Positions 18,001-25,979 of a stretch of 64,000 bases of DNA are shown here, in pieces; positions within the stretch are counted from its first letter, which is position 1, and every line of letters starts with the position of its first letter. The position numbers and the translations under genes were made by a program. A model generated the notes under the pieces. The model was not told the DNA's origin. It worked only from the letters and a program-made list of their open reading frames with translations, and made no database searches. Source of the DNA: Glacieibacterium sp038210595 (GTDB lineage Bacteria > Pseudomonadota > Alphaproteobacteria > Sphingomonadales > Sphingomonadaceae); the NCBI GenBank assembly GCA_038210595.1, contig JBBQWN010000011.1, positions 21,990-85,989 of the forward strand, in the 5' to 3' direction.

Positions 18001-18114
18001 GGCGGGCCGCATTACCTGCTGCGCTTCGCCACCGAGCGGACGGTCAGCACCGACACGACGAGCGCGGGCGGCAACGCCAGCCTGCTCAGCATCGAGGACG
18101 TCGGCGGGATCTAG
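15052..18114 (+). CDS. putA: bifunctional proline dehydrogenase / L-glutamate-gamma-semialdehyde dehydrogenase
   Basis: PutA oxidises proline to glutamate in two steps, passing pyrroline-5-carboxylate between its domains. The 1020-residue chain has an FAD-dependent proline dehydrogenase barrel (residues about 60-490, with VRLVKGAYWDSEIKRTQEAG and the YAPVGGHRDLLAYLVRRLLE block). An aldehyde dehydrogenase follows (about 530-1000) with APWNFPLAIF, the general-base Glu in LIAETGG (near 780) and the nucleophile Cys811 in GQRCSALR. There is no N-terminal ribbon-helix-helix domain, so this is the short type A form without DNA binding. No putP transporter is adjacent. Its TAG stop shares CTAG with the convergent channel gene. 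Confidence 0.95.
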   Translation: MPSLIDARAALRPLHRAPEPEVMARLLPAATLDGRTREAVENRAMGMLADLRAAQSTGWVNRFLIQYRLNTQEGIALLSLAEAFLRVPDAETADLLIADKIGGADWGAHQGQSDSLLVNSATWGLMLTRAVVGEGGRASVLKRLINRTGEPFVRTAVGAAMRMMGQVFVMGRTIDEAMGRAAEPENKGFTASFDMLGEAARTYEDGARYFDSYMAAIRAVGASKHGVGHSISVKLSALHPRYETAHADTCVPALTDMAHALAREAAAAGIGLTIDAEESERLEMSLDIIGAVAAMPDLSGWDGFGMAAQAYGKRATAVIGWAQVLGAATGRRLMVRLVKGAYWDSEIKRTQEAGLPDYPLFTRKAATDVSYLACARAMLDAPNILPAFASHNALTVATIMEWAGTRRDFEFQRLHGMGEGLFERAVREQGYHCRTYAPVGGHRDLLAYLVRRLLENGANSSFVHQLADASVSDADLLADPAVKIGAVGGTSHPSIPMPRAIFPGRRNSDGIDLAEAGTLARIAKTIHDRGPLWMDEAGALFGKRTEIKDAHDRHANTEATPAVAGVSAVTRAVAAAHAAFPGWAQTPVEARAAILERLADLMEDHRDELMAIAVHEAKKTIGDALAEVREAVDFCRYYADLAREDFAPVLLPGPTGERNELRLEGRGVFACIAPWNFPLAIFIGQVVAALVAGNTVVAKPAPQTPRIAVRAVALAHAAGVPADALHIVTGGADEGRALVADPRVMGVAFTGSTATARSIARTLLEDDSRPLVPLIAETGGINAMIVDSTALPEQVVADVVTSAFRSAGQRCSALRLLLLQEDIAERTLHMLAGAMDTLVLGEAGDPRTDVGPVIDAAACERLETYRQSAKARWIHALASDSPGLVPPTAIRLDRIGDLGREWFGPILHVVTWKAGELDATIAAVNASGYGLTMGLHSRIAGTAERVAAAARVGNLYVNRSMIGAVVGSQPFGGEGLSGTGFKAGGPHYLLRFATERTVSTDTTSAGGNASLLSIEDVGGI

Positions 18115-19295
18115 GCGCGCTTGCGCTGCGCGGGCGCGGGTTCGATTTGCGTGACGGCATGCTCGCGCGGATCGATGGCGCGGCCGTCGGGGCCGGCGGT
18201 GAACGACATCTGGGTCGGGTAGGCGAACTCGATTCCCAGCTCCGCGAACCGCCGGATCATCGCCAGCCCGACGGCGTGGCGCTCCGCCATCAGCGCCGCG
18301 TATTCGGGCACGGTGACGTGGAACACGATCTCGAAGTCGAGCGACGAATCGTTGAACTTGTAGAAGTGCGCGCGGTCGAAGCGGCACAGTTCGCGGCTGC
18401 CGACGATCCGCTCGATTTCGACCGGGATCGCCTCGAGCTGGTCGGGCGTGGTCTGGTAGGTGACGCCGATCTGCAGCACGACGCGGCGCTCGACGATGCG
18501 CCGCTGGTTGGCGATCTGCAGCTTCAGCAGCTCGGCGTTGGAGATGATCACCTGCTCGCCCGACAGCGCACGGACGCGCACGGTCTTCAGGCCGATCGCC
18601 TCGACATCGCCCTGCACGTCGCCGAACTTGATCTGGTCGCCGACGCGGAACGGCCGGTCGAACAGGATCGCCAGCGCCGCGAACAGGTCGCCGAAGATGC
18701 CCTGCGCGGCAAAGCCGATGGCGATGCCGCCGACGCCCAGCCCGGCGACCAGCCCGGTGACGTTGACGCCGAGATTGTCGAGCACCAGGATCGCCGCCAC
18801 CGACCACACCAGCACGTTGACCAGCACGCGGATGATGTTCATCGCGCTGTTCAGCGTGTGGCGGTCGTCGTCGACGGTGGCGGCGCGGCGCTCGACCAGG
18901 CCGAGCACCAGCTCGCGCACCCAGATCGCGCCCTGAACCGCCGCGCCGATGGTGAACAGGAAGGCGATGACGCTGCGCAGCGGCCCCGGCGGCGCGACGA
19001 AATTGGTCACCAGCTCGGCCGCCAGCGCGCCCAGGAAGAAGCTGCGGGTCCGGCTGATCATGCGATGGGCAAAGCCGAGCCACGTCGCGATATCGTGGTC
19101 CGCACCGATCACACGACACGCCCCGGCGCGCAGCGTGATGAACACCAGATAGAGCACCACCGCCGCGCCGACGCCGAGCGCCGCCGCCAGGCTGTCGGTG
19201 CGCAGCCACTGATAGGTGTTGGCGGTCAAATGCTCGACCTGCGCAGGCAGCGCGGTCAGGTCCTGGGCGATATTGAACTGGGTGGGCATGGCCAT
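18111..19295 (-). CDS. small-conductance mechanosensitive channel (MscS family)
   Basis: A 394-residue membrane protein with about five N-terminal transmembrane helices. The pore helix region, VTGLVAGLGVGGIAIGFAAQ, precedes the beta domain with IFGDLFAALAILFDRPFRVGDQIKFG. A cytoplasmic cage of alpha/beta character forms the C-terminal half. MscS channels open under membrane tension and release solutes after osmotic downshock. The protein is longer at the N-terminus than E. coli MscS. ATG at 19295 is followed by a second in-frame ATG two codons later. It ends in a 4-base stop overlap with putA. Confidence 0.92.
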   Translation of the reverse strand: MAMPTQFNIAQDLTALPAQVEHLTANTYQWLRTDSLAAALGVGAAVVLYLVFITLRAGACRVIGADHDIATWLGFAHRMISRTRSFFLGALAAELVTNFVAPPGPLRSVIAFLFTIGAAVQGAIWVRELVLGLVERRAATVDDDRHTLNSAMNIIRVLVNVLVWSVAAILVLDNLGVNVTGLVAGLGVGGIAIGFAAQGIFGDLFAALAILFDRPFRVGDQIKFGDVQGDVEAIGLKTVRVRALSGEQVIISNAELLKLQIANQRRIVERRVVLQIGVTYQTTPDQLEAIPVEIERIVGSRELCRFDRAHFYKFNDSSLDFEIVFHVTVPEYAALMAERHAVGLAMIRRFAELGIEFAYPTQMSFTAGPDGRAIDPREHAVTQIEPAPAQRKRA

Positions 19296-19328
19296 CTCAA
19301 CGCCCCGCCGTGCCGCGCGCCGCTCGGT

Positions 19329-20099
19329 TCATCCCGGCTCCCGGGGCAGCCATCCCGGCCACAGCAGCTCGACGGGCCGTCCGTCCTGCGTCAGCGGGCC
19401 GGCTGTGTATTCCATCCGCAGATAGGCCATGCCGAGATCGCCGTGCAGCGACCGCACCTCGCCCGCTTCGCGGTCGCCGGCCATCACCGGGCCAAGGCTG
19501 GCCCCGCGCACGGGCAGCAGGCGACGGCGGAGCTTGTCCTTGTGGTGCATCCGCGCGGTGTTCTCCTGACCGACATAGCAGCCCTTGGTGAACGACACGC
19601 CGTGCAGTTCCGCGGCATTGGTCTCCAGCCACAGCAGGTCGGTCATCTCGGCGGTGTCGGGCACGCCGAGCGTCAGCCGGTGGCGGTGATAGTCTTCCGG
19701 CCCGGCCCGGTCATGCGCCTCGAACCCCAGCCAGCGCTCGCCGAGCTCCGGCAGCCGCGGGTCGGGCGTGCGCTCGCCGTCCGGCCCCTCGTTGAACGCT
19801 TCCCAGCGCGCGAACACCCGCGCGTCGCTCGCCTCGATAGTGACGTCGCGCCGCAATTTGTACAGGCCGAGCCGTTTGGCCAGCCCGTCCGCCGCGCCGC
19901 TCGCCACGTCGAGCAGCAGCTCGTCGCCGCCCTGGTGGACGATCATGTCGGTCAGCGTCTTGCCCTGCGCGCTCAGCAGCCCGGCATAGACCGGCAGGTG
20001 CCCGGCCACGTCGTTGGTCAGCAGGTCCTGCAGGAAGGCCCGCGCCTCGCTGCCCGCAATGCGGAGGACGGCACGGTCGGACAGGAGAGCGGTGGGCAT
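19329..20099 (-). CDS. ygfZ: tRNA-modifying / iron-sulfur assembly protein YgfZ
   Basis: A 256-residue folate-binding protein of the YgfZ/GcvT-like group. The diagnostic KGCYVGQE motif sits near residues 160-167, and the N-terminal part reads RAVLRIAGSEARAFLQDLLTND. Homologues (YgfZ, mitochondrial Iba57) support maturation or repair of 4Fe-4S enzymes and, in E. coli, tRNA thiomethylation by MiaB. ATG at 20099 was chosen over far-upstream starts because similarity begins there, with AAGGG upstream. It is divergent from the M1 aminopeptidase gene. The window also contains rimO, another radical-SAM thiomethyltransferase gene. Confidence 0.88.
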   Translation of the reverse strand: MPTALLSDRAVLRIAGSEARAFLQDLLTNDVAGHLPVYAGLLSAQGKTLTDMIVHQGGDELLLDVASGAADGLAKRLGLYKLRRDVTIEASDARVFARWEAFNEGPDGERTPDPRLPELGERWLGFEAHDRAGPEDYHRHRLTLGVPDTAEMTDLLWLETNAAELHGVSFTKGCYVGQENTARMHHKDKLRRRLLPVRGASLGPVMAGDREAGEVRSLHGDLGMAYLRMEYTAGPLTQDGRPVELLWPGWLPREPG

Positions 20100-20249
20100 G
20101 GACGGCCCTTTACCGGTGTCGCACGCGGTCGTCGACTTTTGCGGGTTCAGGCGCCGCTGCGGAGTTGGGGGGAGGGCACGTTTTTTGCCGCTGCAGGATC
20201 GGACGGCAATGTTGTATCGCTGTGCTTTCGGGCATTTGGGAGCAGCGAC

Positions 20250-22859
20250 ATGCGGCTGATTATTCTTGCGACGACGGCGCTTGCCACCATCGCGGCAGCC
20301 CCTGAATATCCGGTCGGCAAGCTGCCCGACACGGTCAGGCCGACCGCCTATCGCCTCGACCTCGTCGTCGATCCGGCCAAGCCGGGCTTCACCGGCCATT
20401 CCGAGATCGATGCCGTGCTGGCGCGGCCGTCGTCGACGATCTTCCTGCACGGGCTCGGCCTCAAGGTCGGCAGCGCGACCGTGTCCGCGGGCGGCCGCAG
20501 CGTCGCCGCGACCTATAGCGAGGTCGATCCGACCGGCGTCGCGCGGCTCGACCTGAAGGGGTCGCTGCCGGCCGGCAAAGTGACTTTCAAGTTCGACTAT
20601 GCGGCCGAGTATCGGACCGGTGCCGAGGGCCTGTTCCACGCCGAGGTCGCGGGCGACTGGTATGCCTGGACGCAGATGGAGCCGATCGACGCGCGCCGCA
20701 TGTTCCCCGGCTTTGACGAACCCGGCTTCAAGACGCCGTTCACCGTGACGCTGACGGTGCCGACCGGGCAGAAGGCGTTCGCCAACGCGCCCGAATTATC
20801 CGCGAAGCCCGCGGGCGCGATGACCGTCCACCGCTTCGCCGCGACCAAGCCGCTGCCGACCTATCTGGTCGCGGTCGGGGTCGGGCCGTTCGACGTCGTC
20901 ACCACCAGGGTGCCCGCCAATGCGGTGCGCAAGACGCCGCTCGCCTTCCGCGTCATCGCGACCAAGGGCCAGCTGCCGCGCATGCAGTTCGCGGCCCGCG
21001 AGGCGCCGAAGCTGCTGACCGGCCTCGAGACCTATTTCGGCATCCCTTACCCCTATGAGAAGCTCGATTACCTCGCCTCGCCGATCCAGGGCGGCGCAAT
21101 GGAGAATGCCGGGCTGATCATCTACCAGGACACGTTGATCCTGCTCGACGAGAATGCGCCGTTCAGCCAGTTGCGCGGCTTCGGCGAGGTCACCGCGCAC
21201 GAGATGGCGCACCAGTGGTTCGGTGACCTGGTGACGCCGACATGGTGGACCGACATCTGGCTGAACGAGAGCTTCGCCGAATGGATGGGCAAGAAGGTTG
21301 GCGACGCCTGGCGGCCCGACCTTGGCATCGCCGCGAGCGAGCTCGACGACGCCTTCGACGCGATGGACACCGACTCGCTGGGGCGCGGGCGGCCGATCCG
21401 GCAGACGATCGAGCACAACGACCAGATCGTCAGCGCCTTCGACGGCATCACCTACCGGAAGGGCGCGCAGGTCGTCTCGATGTTCGAGAATTACGTCGGC
21501 GCCGAGACCTTCCGCAAGGGCGTCCGCCTGCACCTCAACCGCTACCGCTATGCCAACGCCAGCGCCGACGATTTCTTCCGGTCGGTCGGCGAGGCGGCGA
21601 ACAACGCCAAGGTCGTGCCGGCAATGCGGACCTTCACCGATCAGACCGGCGTGCCGCTGCTGACCGCGCGCGACGGGGCGGACGGCGTCGCCCTGACGCA
21701 GTCGCGCTACCGGCCGCTCGGCGTTGCCGCCAAGGCCGATCAGACATGGTCGGTGCCGCTGTGCCTCGGTCGCGACGCGGCGCGGGCGTGTTCGCTGCTG
21801 GAAACCGCGTCGGCGACGGTGCCGGGTCCGGCGGGAACCGGGCCGCTGCTGCCCAACGCCGCCGGCGGCGGCTATTACCGCTTCAGCCTCGACGATGCCG
21901 GCTGGGACCGGTTGATCGCGGCCGCGCCGACGGCACCGGGCCGCGATGCGATGGCGGTCGCCGACAGCATCTGGGCCGATTTCGTCGCCGGCCGCGTCAG
22001 TTTCGCGCGCGTCGTTGCGGCGGCGACGGCGCTGTCCGGCAATTCGGAGCGGCTGGCCGCAGTCGGACTCGGCTACCGGTTCAAGCGGCTCGCCGACACG
22101 TCGCTGACGCCGGCCGAAGTGCCGCAGTACCGGCGCCTGATGGCGGCGCTGTACACATCGAAGCTGGCGGCGCTGGGCTTCGATCCCAAGCCCGGGGCGC
22201 ACGCCGCAGAACCGGGCTCGCGCCAGGCGCTGCGCCAGTCGCTGGTGCCGCTGGTCGCGCTGGAGGCGCGCGACCCGGCGTTGCGGAGCCAGCTCGTGGC
22301 CGCTGCCGAGGCGTTCGTTGCAGGTGATGCGAACGCGATCGATCCCGCTTACCGGGCGACGGCGCTGCGGGTCGCGGTGCAGACCGAAGGGCTGCCGTTC
22401 GCCGAGAAGCTTTTCGCGCTCTACGTCAAGTCGACCGATCCGCTGCTGCGCCAGCACGCGGTCGCGGGCCTGGCGGCGGCGGAACAGCCGGCGGTGATCG
22501 ACGCGGTGCTCAAGATGGCGCTGCAGCCCGGCGTCCAGACGCTCGAAAAGGTGCAGATCGTCGGCACCCTTACCGGCGCGCCGCCGTCGCGGGAGGCGGC
22601 GGTTGCCTTCACCGAGGCCAATTTCGCCAAGGTGGTCGAGGGCTTTCCGGGCTTCGCGCGGCCGCAGATCATTGCGATCTACAATGGGTACTGCAGCACG
22701 TCAGACACCGCCCGCATCGATACGTTCTTCACTACCAACCTGAAACCGCTCGGCGGCGGCGATCTCGAACTGTCGCAGACCAAGGAGCGGGTCGGCCTGT
22801 GCGCCGCGTTGAGGACCGCGAAGGGCGCGGACATCGCCGCTGCGCTCGCCAAGTTCTAA
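20250..22859 (+). CDS. exported M1 family aminopeptidase
   Basis: An 869-residue zinc aminopeptidase. A signal peptide (MRLIILATTALATIAAAP) is followed by the M1 N-domain. The exopeptidase motif GAMEN is at about 281-285, and the zinc site HEMAHQWFGD starts at His317 with the third ligand Glu in WLNESFAEW, near 340. The C-terminal half is the helical ERAP1-like domain. Enzymes of this group remove N-terminal residues from peptides; the signal peptide places this one in the periplasm or outside, unlike cytoplasmic PepN. ATG at 20250 was chosen for the signal peptide. No strong promoter was found in the 150 bases shared with ygfZ. Confidence 0.92.
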   Translation: MRLIILATTALATIAAAPEYPVGKLPDTVRPTAYRLDLVVDPAKPGFTGHSEIDAVLARPSSTIFLHGLGLKVGSATVSAGGRSVAATYSEVDPTGVARLDLKGSLPAGKVTFKFDYAAEYRTGAEGLFHAEVAGDWYAWTQMEPIDARRMFPGFDEPGFKTPFTVTLTVPTGQKAFANAPELSAKPAGAMTVHRFAATKPLPTYLVAVGVGPFDVVTTRVPANAVRKTPLAFRVIATKGQLPRMQFAAREAPKLLTGLETYFGIPYPYEKLDYLASPIQGGAMENAGLIIYQDTLILLDENAPFSQLRGFGEVTAHEMAHQWFGDLVTPTWWTDIWLNESFAEWMGKKVGDAWRPDLGIAASELDDAFDAMDTDSLGRGRPIRQTIEHNDQIVSAFDGITYRKGAQVVSMFENYVGAETFRKGVRLHLNRYRYANASADDFFRSVGEAANNAKVVPAMRTFTDQTGVPLLTARDGADGVALTQSRYRPLGVAAKADQTWSVPLCLGRDAARACSLLETASATVPGPAGTGPLLPNAAGGGYYRFSLDDAGWDRLIAAAPTAPGRDAMAVADSIWADFVAGRVSFARVVAAATALSGNSERLAAVGLGYRFKRLADTSLTPAEVPQYRRLMAALYTSKLAALGFDPKPGAHAAEPGSRQALRQSLVPLVALEARDPALRSQLVAAAEAFVAGDANAIDPAYRATALRVAVQTEGLPFAEKLFALYVKSTDPLLRQHAVAGLAAAEQPAVIDAVLKMALQPGVQTLEKVQIVGTLTGAPPSREAAVAFTEANFAKVVEGFPGFARPQIIAIYNGYCSTSDTARIDTFFTTNLKPLGGGDLELSQTKERVGLCAALRTAKGADIAAALAKF

Positions 22860-22922
22860 GGGGGGGCGCGAGCGTCGGGTTCGATCTAGCCGTGCGACCC
22901 GCCAGCCGCTAAAGCCACCGCC

Positions 22923-23696
22923 ATGCGCATCCTGGTCACCAACGACGACGGCATCCACGCTCCGGGGCTGGTCGCGCTCGAGAAGATTGCGGCCGAGTTG
23001 TCCGGCGAGGTCTGGGTGGTCGCGCCGGCCGAGGAGCAGTCGGGGGCGGGGCACTCGCTGACGCTCTCCGAACCGATCCGGCTGCGGCAGCTGGGCGAGC
23101 GGCGCTATGCCGTGCGGGGCACGCCGACCGACTGCGTCATGCTGGCGCTCGGTCATGTCATGAAGGACGCCCGGCCCGATCTGATCCTGTCGGGCGTCAA
23201 TCGCGGCGGCAATCTGGCCGAGGACGTAACCTATTCGGGCACCGTGTCGGCGGCGATGGAGGGGTGCCTGGCGGGCATCCGCTCGGTGGCGATGAGCCAG
23301 GTGATGGCCGACTATGGTGCGGGCCGCGAGAAGTTCGACGCGGCCGAGGCGCACGGCGCGGCCATCGTCCGCACGCTGCTGGATGCGCCGTGGCCGGACG
23401 GCATGCTGATCAACGTCAACTTCCCGCCGGTGGTGACCGGCGGCGTCGAGGTGACGGAGCAGGGTTTCCGCGACTACGGCAACATCAAGATCGAGCCCCG
23501 CGTCGATCCGCGCGGCTTCCCGTATTTCTGGTTCGGCTATGGCCGCGACGTGGAGGTGCCGGGCCACGACACCGACCTGAAGGCGGTGCGCCACGGCCGC
23601 GTCTCGGTGACGCCGCTGCACCTCGACCTGACCCACCGCGAGAGTCTCGCCGCGCTGCGCGGGCTGTTCGGCGCGGCGGACGCGGCCGCCGCCTGA
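22923..23696 (+). CDS. surE: 5'/3'-nucleotidase (survival protein)
   Basis: SurE is a divalent-metal nucleoside monophosphatase linked to stationary-phase survival. The 257-residue protein starts with MRILVTNDDGIHAPG, where Asp8 and Asp9 bind the metal, followed by APAEEQSGAGHSLTL with the metal-binding Ser and the SGVNRGGN Asn motif. Length and motifs fit the family fully. It is followed by an NlpD-like lipoprotein gene, matching the common surE-nlpD order, although the pcm gene usually found between them is absent. Confidence 0.95.
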   Translation: MRILVTNDDGIHAPGLVALEKIAAELSGEVWVVAPAEEQSGAGHSLTLSEPIRLRQLGERRYAVRGTPTDCVMLALGHVMKDARPDLILSGVNRGGNLAEDVTYSGTVSAAMEGCLAGIRSVAMSQVMADYGAGREKFDAAEAHGAAIVRTLLDAPWPDGMLINVNFPPVVTGGVEVTEQGFRDYGNIKIEPRVDPRGFPYFWFGYGRDVEVPGHDTDLKAVRHGRVSVTPLHLDLTHRESLAALRGLFGAADAAAA

Positions 23697-23739
23697 AGGC
23701 GATTCACGCGGGCCCGGCGATCGGCTAAAGGCGCGGGCG

Positions 23740-24618
23740 ATGCAGGGGCAGACACTCTTTACGCTCGCCGCGCTGGTGCTCGTCGCCGGCTGCGCGCGCA
23801 CGTCGGGCCCGCCGCGCTTTGCCGACGTCACGCCGCCGCCGGTCGTAGCGCCAGTGGCGCCGCCGAAGCCCGCCTGGGTGGCGCGCAAGGTCGTGCCTGA
23901 CGCCGTCACCGTGCCCGGCGGCCGGCTGCACACGGTCAAGGCGGGCGAGACCGGCATCGCCATCGCGCGCGCCTACGGGGTAGAGTGGCAAGAGGTGGTG
24001 ACCGCCAACAAGCTGAAAGCCCCCTACACCATCGAAGTCGGGGACAAGCTGCTGCTGCCGACCAAGCAGCAGGTCGCGGCGATGACGCTGGAGCAACGCG
24101 CTGCGGCGTTCCGCATCGACATCGACGACCTAATCACCGGGGCGGAGCCCGCCGCGCCGCCGCAGCGCACCGCCAGCGCGACCCCGCCGGCGCTGAAGCC
24201 GCTGCCCGCCGTCACCGGGCCGGCGCCGCGCTTTGCCTGGCCGCTCGACGGCCGGGTGCTGGCGAGCTTCGGCGCCAAGCCCGGAGGCCGCTTCAACGAC
24301 GGCGTCGACCTGAAGGCGACGCTGGACGAGCCGGTGCGCGCCACCGCCGACGGGGTGGTCGCCTATGCCGGCAACGCGCTGCCGGGATTCGGCAACCTGA
24401 TCCTGATCAAGCACGCCGACGGCTGGGTCAGCGCGTACGGCCACAACGCCTCGATGGCAGTGGCGCGCGGCGCGAAGGTCAGCAAGGGGCAGGTCATCGC
24501 CCGCGCCGGCGCGACCGGCACGGCGGCCGAGCCGCAGCTGCACTTCGAGCTTCGGCGCGGACGGCAGGCCATCGACCCGCAAAAGCTGCTGCCACAGCGC
24601 GGCGTGGCCGCAGGGTGA
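23740..24618 (+). CDS. LysM / M23 peptidase-fold lipoprotein, NlpD-like
   Basis: A 292-residue protein with a lipoprotein signal (LVLVAGC lipobox, Cys20), a LysM peptidoglycan-binding domain (HTVKAGETGIAIARAYGV, about 65-110) and a C-terminal M23/LytM domain (about 165-285). In active LytM enzymes the first ligand motif is H-x3-D, but here the equivalent reads NDGVD, so the first His is replaced by Asn. The late QLHFELR is kept. This pattern resembles NlpD and EnvC, which do not cut peptidoglycan but activate amidases during division. That is inferred. It lies 43 bases after surE, as nlpD does elsewhere. Confidence 0.87.
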   Translation: MQGQTLFTLAALVLVAGCARTSGPPRFADVTPPPVVAPVAPPKPAWVARKVVPDAVTVPGGRLHTVKAGETGIAIARAYGVEWQEVVTANKLKAPYTIEVGDKLLLPTKQQVAAMTLEQRAAAFRIDIDDLITGAEPAAPPQRTASATPPALKPLPAVTGPAPRFAWPLDGRVLASFGAKPGGRFNDGVDLKATLDEPVRATADGVVAYAGNALPGFGNLILIKHADGWVSAYGHNASMAVARGAKVSKGQVIARAGATGTAAEPQLHFELRRGRQAIDPQKLLPQRGVAAG

Positions 24619-24650
24619 CGCGGCCGGGCCTAACCGCTACACGCTCATCG

Positions 24651-25979
24651 ATGCTCACTACGCTTCCCCGGCCGCCGCGCGTTGGCATCGTCTCGCTCGG
24701 CTGTCCGAAAGCGCTGGTCGACAGCGAGCGGATCCTGACCGCGCTGCGCTCCGACGGCTATCAGATGTCGCCGACCTACGAAGACGCCGACGTCGTGCTG
24801 GTCAACACCTGCGGCTTTCTCGACAGCGCCAAGGCGGAAAGCCTCGACGCGATCGGCGAGGCGATCGCCGCCAACGGGCGCGTCATCGTCACCGGCTGCC
24901 TGGGGCTGGAGGCGGACGCGATCCGCGCCGCCCACCCGAAGGTGCTCGCGGTGACCGGCCCGCAGCAGTACGAACAGGTCGTCGACGCAGTGCGCGCCGC
25001 CGCGCCGGTGCCGCTGTCCGCCTATCTCGACCTGGTGCCGGAGGCGGGGCTTAAGCTGACGCCGCGCCACTACAGCTACCTCAAGATTTCAGAAGGTTGC
25101 AACCACCGCTGCAAGTTTTGCATCATCCCATCGATCCGGGGTGACCTGGTCAGCCGGCCGGCCAATGCGGTGATCCGCGAGGCCGAGAAGCTGGTCGCGG
25201 CGGGGACGAAGGAACTGCTGGTGATCAGCCAGGACACCAGCGCCTACGGGGTCGATATCCGCCATGCCGAGTCGATGCTCGACGGCCGGGCGCGGCGAGC
25301 GCACATCGTCGATCTGGCGCGCGAGCTGGGGCAGCTGGGCGCCTGGGTGCGGCTGCACTACATCTACCCCTATCCGCACGTCGACGCGCTGATCCCGCTG
25401 ATGAGCGAAGGCCTGGTGCTGCCCTATCTCGACATTCCGTTTCAGCACGCGAGTCCCACCGTGCTGCGCGCCATGCGCCGCCCGGCGAACGAGGCGCGCG
25501 TGCTCGATCGGATCCGCAGCTGGCGGTCGCAAGTGCCCGATATCGCACTGCGCTCGACCTTCATCGTTGGCTTTCCCGGCGAGACCGAGGATGACGTAAA
25601 GTATCTGCTCGACTGGCTGGAGGAGGCGCAGCTCGACCGGGTCGGCTGCTTCAAATACGAGGCCGTCGCCGGGGCCGCCGCCAATGAGTTGCCGGGCCAT
25701 GTGCCGGAGCCGGTCAAGCAGGAGCGGTGGGAGCGATTTATGGCAACGTCGGCGCGGATTTCGGCGGCGAAGCTGCAGGCCAAGGTGGGGCGCACCCTCG
25801 ACGTACTGATCGACGCGGTCGACGACGAGGGCGGCGCGTCCGGCCGCTCCAAGGCCGATGCGCCGGAGATCGACGGGCAGGTCCACCTGCGCGACGCGCA
25901 CGGGCTGGCGGTCGGCGACATTGTCCGGGTCCATGTCGAGGACGCCGACGACTACGACCTGATGGGAGTCGCGGCGTGA
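24651..25979 (+). CDS. rimO: ribosomal protein S12 methylthiotransferase
   Basis: RimO is a radical-SAM enzyme that adds a methylthio group to an Asp of ribosomal protein S12. The 442-residue chain has an N-terminal UPF0004 domain with cluster Cys residues in SLGCPKALVDSE, VNTCGF and VTGCLG, the radical-SAM CxxxCxxC at Cys150, Cys154 and Cys157 in EGCNHRCKFCIIPSIRG, and a C-terminal TRAM domain. SIRGDLVSRP distinguishes it from MiaB. ATG at 24651 has no obvious ribosome site. Its stop overlaps the next gene by GTGA. Confidence 0.95.
   Translation: MLTTLPRPPRVGIVSLGCPKALVDSERILTALRSDGYQMSPTYEDADVVLVNTCGFLDSAKAESLDAIGEAIAANGRVIVTGCLGLEADAIRAAHPKVLAVTGPQQYEQVVDAVRAAAPVPLSAYLDLVPEAGLKLTPRHYSYLKISEGCNHRCKFCIIPSIRGDLVSRPANAVIREAEKLVAAGTKELLVISQDTSAYGVDIRHAESMLDGRARRAHIVDLARELGQLGAWVRLHYIYPYPHVDALIPLMSEGLVLPYLDIPFQHASPTVLRAMRRPANEARVLDRIRSWRSQVPDIALRSTFIVGFPGETEDDVKYLLDWLEEAQLDRVGCFKYEAVAGAAANELPGHVPEPVKQERWERFMATSARISAAKLQAKVGRTLDVLIDAVDDEGGASGRSKADAPEIDGQVHLRDAHGLAVGDIVRVHVEDADDYDLMGVAA

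Noticed and set aside
13300..19209. Very long open frames on the opposite strand of putA, the DUF885 gene and others, up to nearly 2000 codons.
   Set aside because: They are Arg/Ala/His-rich shadow frames of high-GC genes; the plus-strand genes carry clear conserved motifs.
20100..20249. TATCGC at 20215 as a promoter -10 for the M1 aminopeptidase.
   Set aside because: No TTG-like -35 at the right distance.
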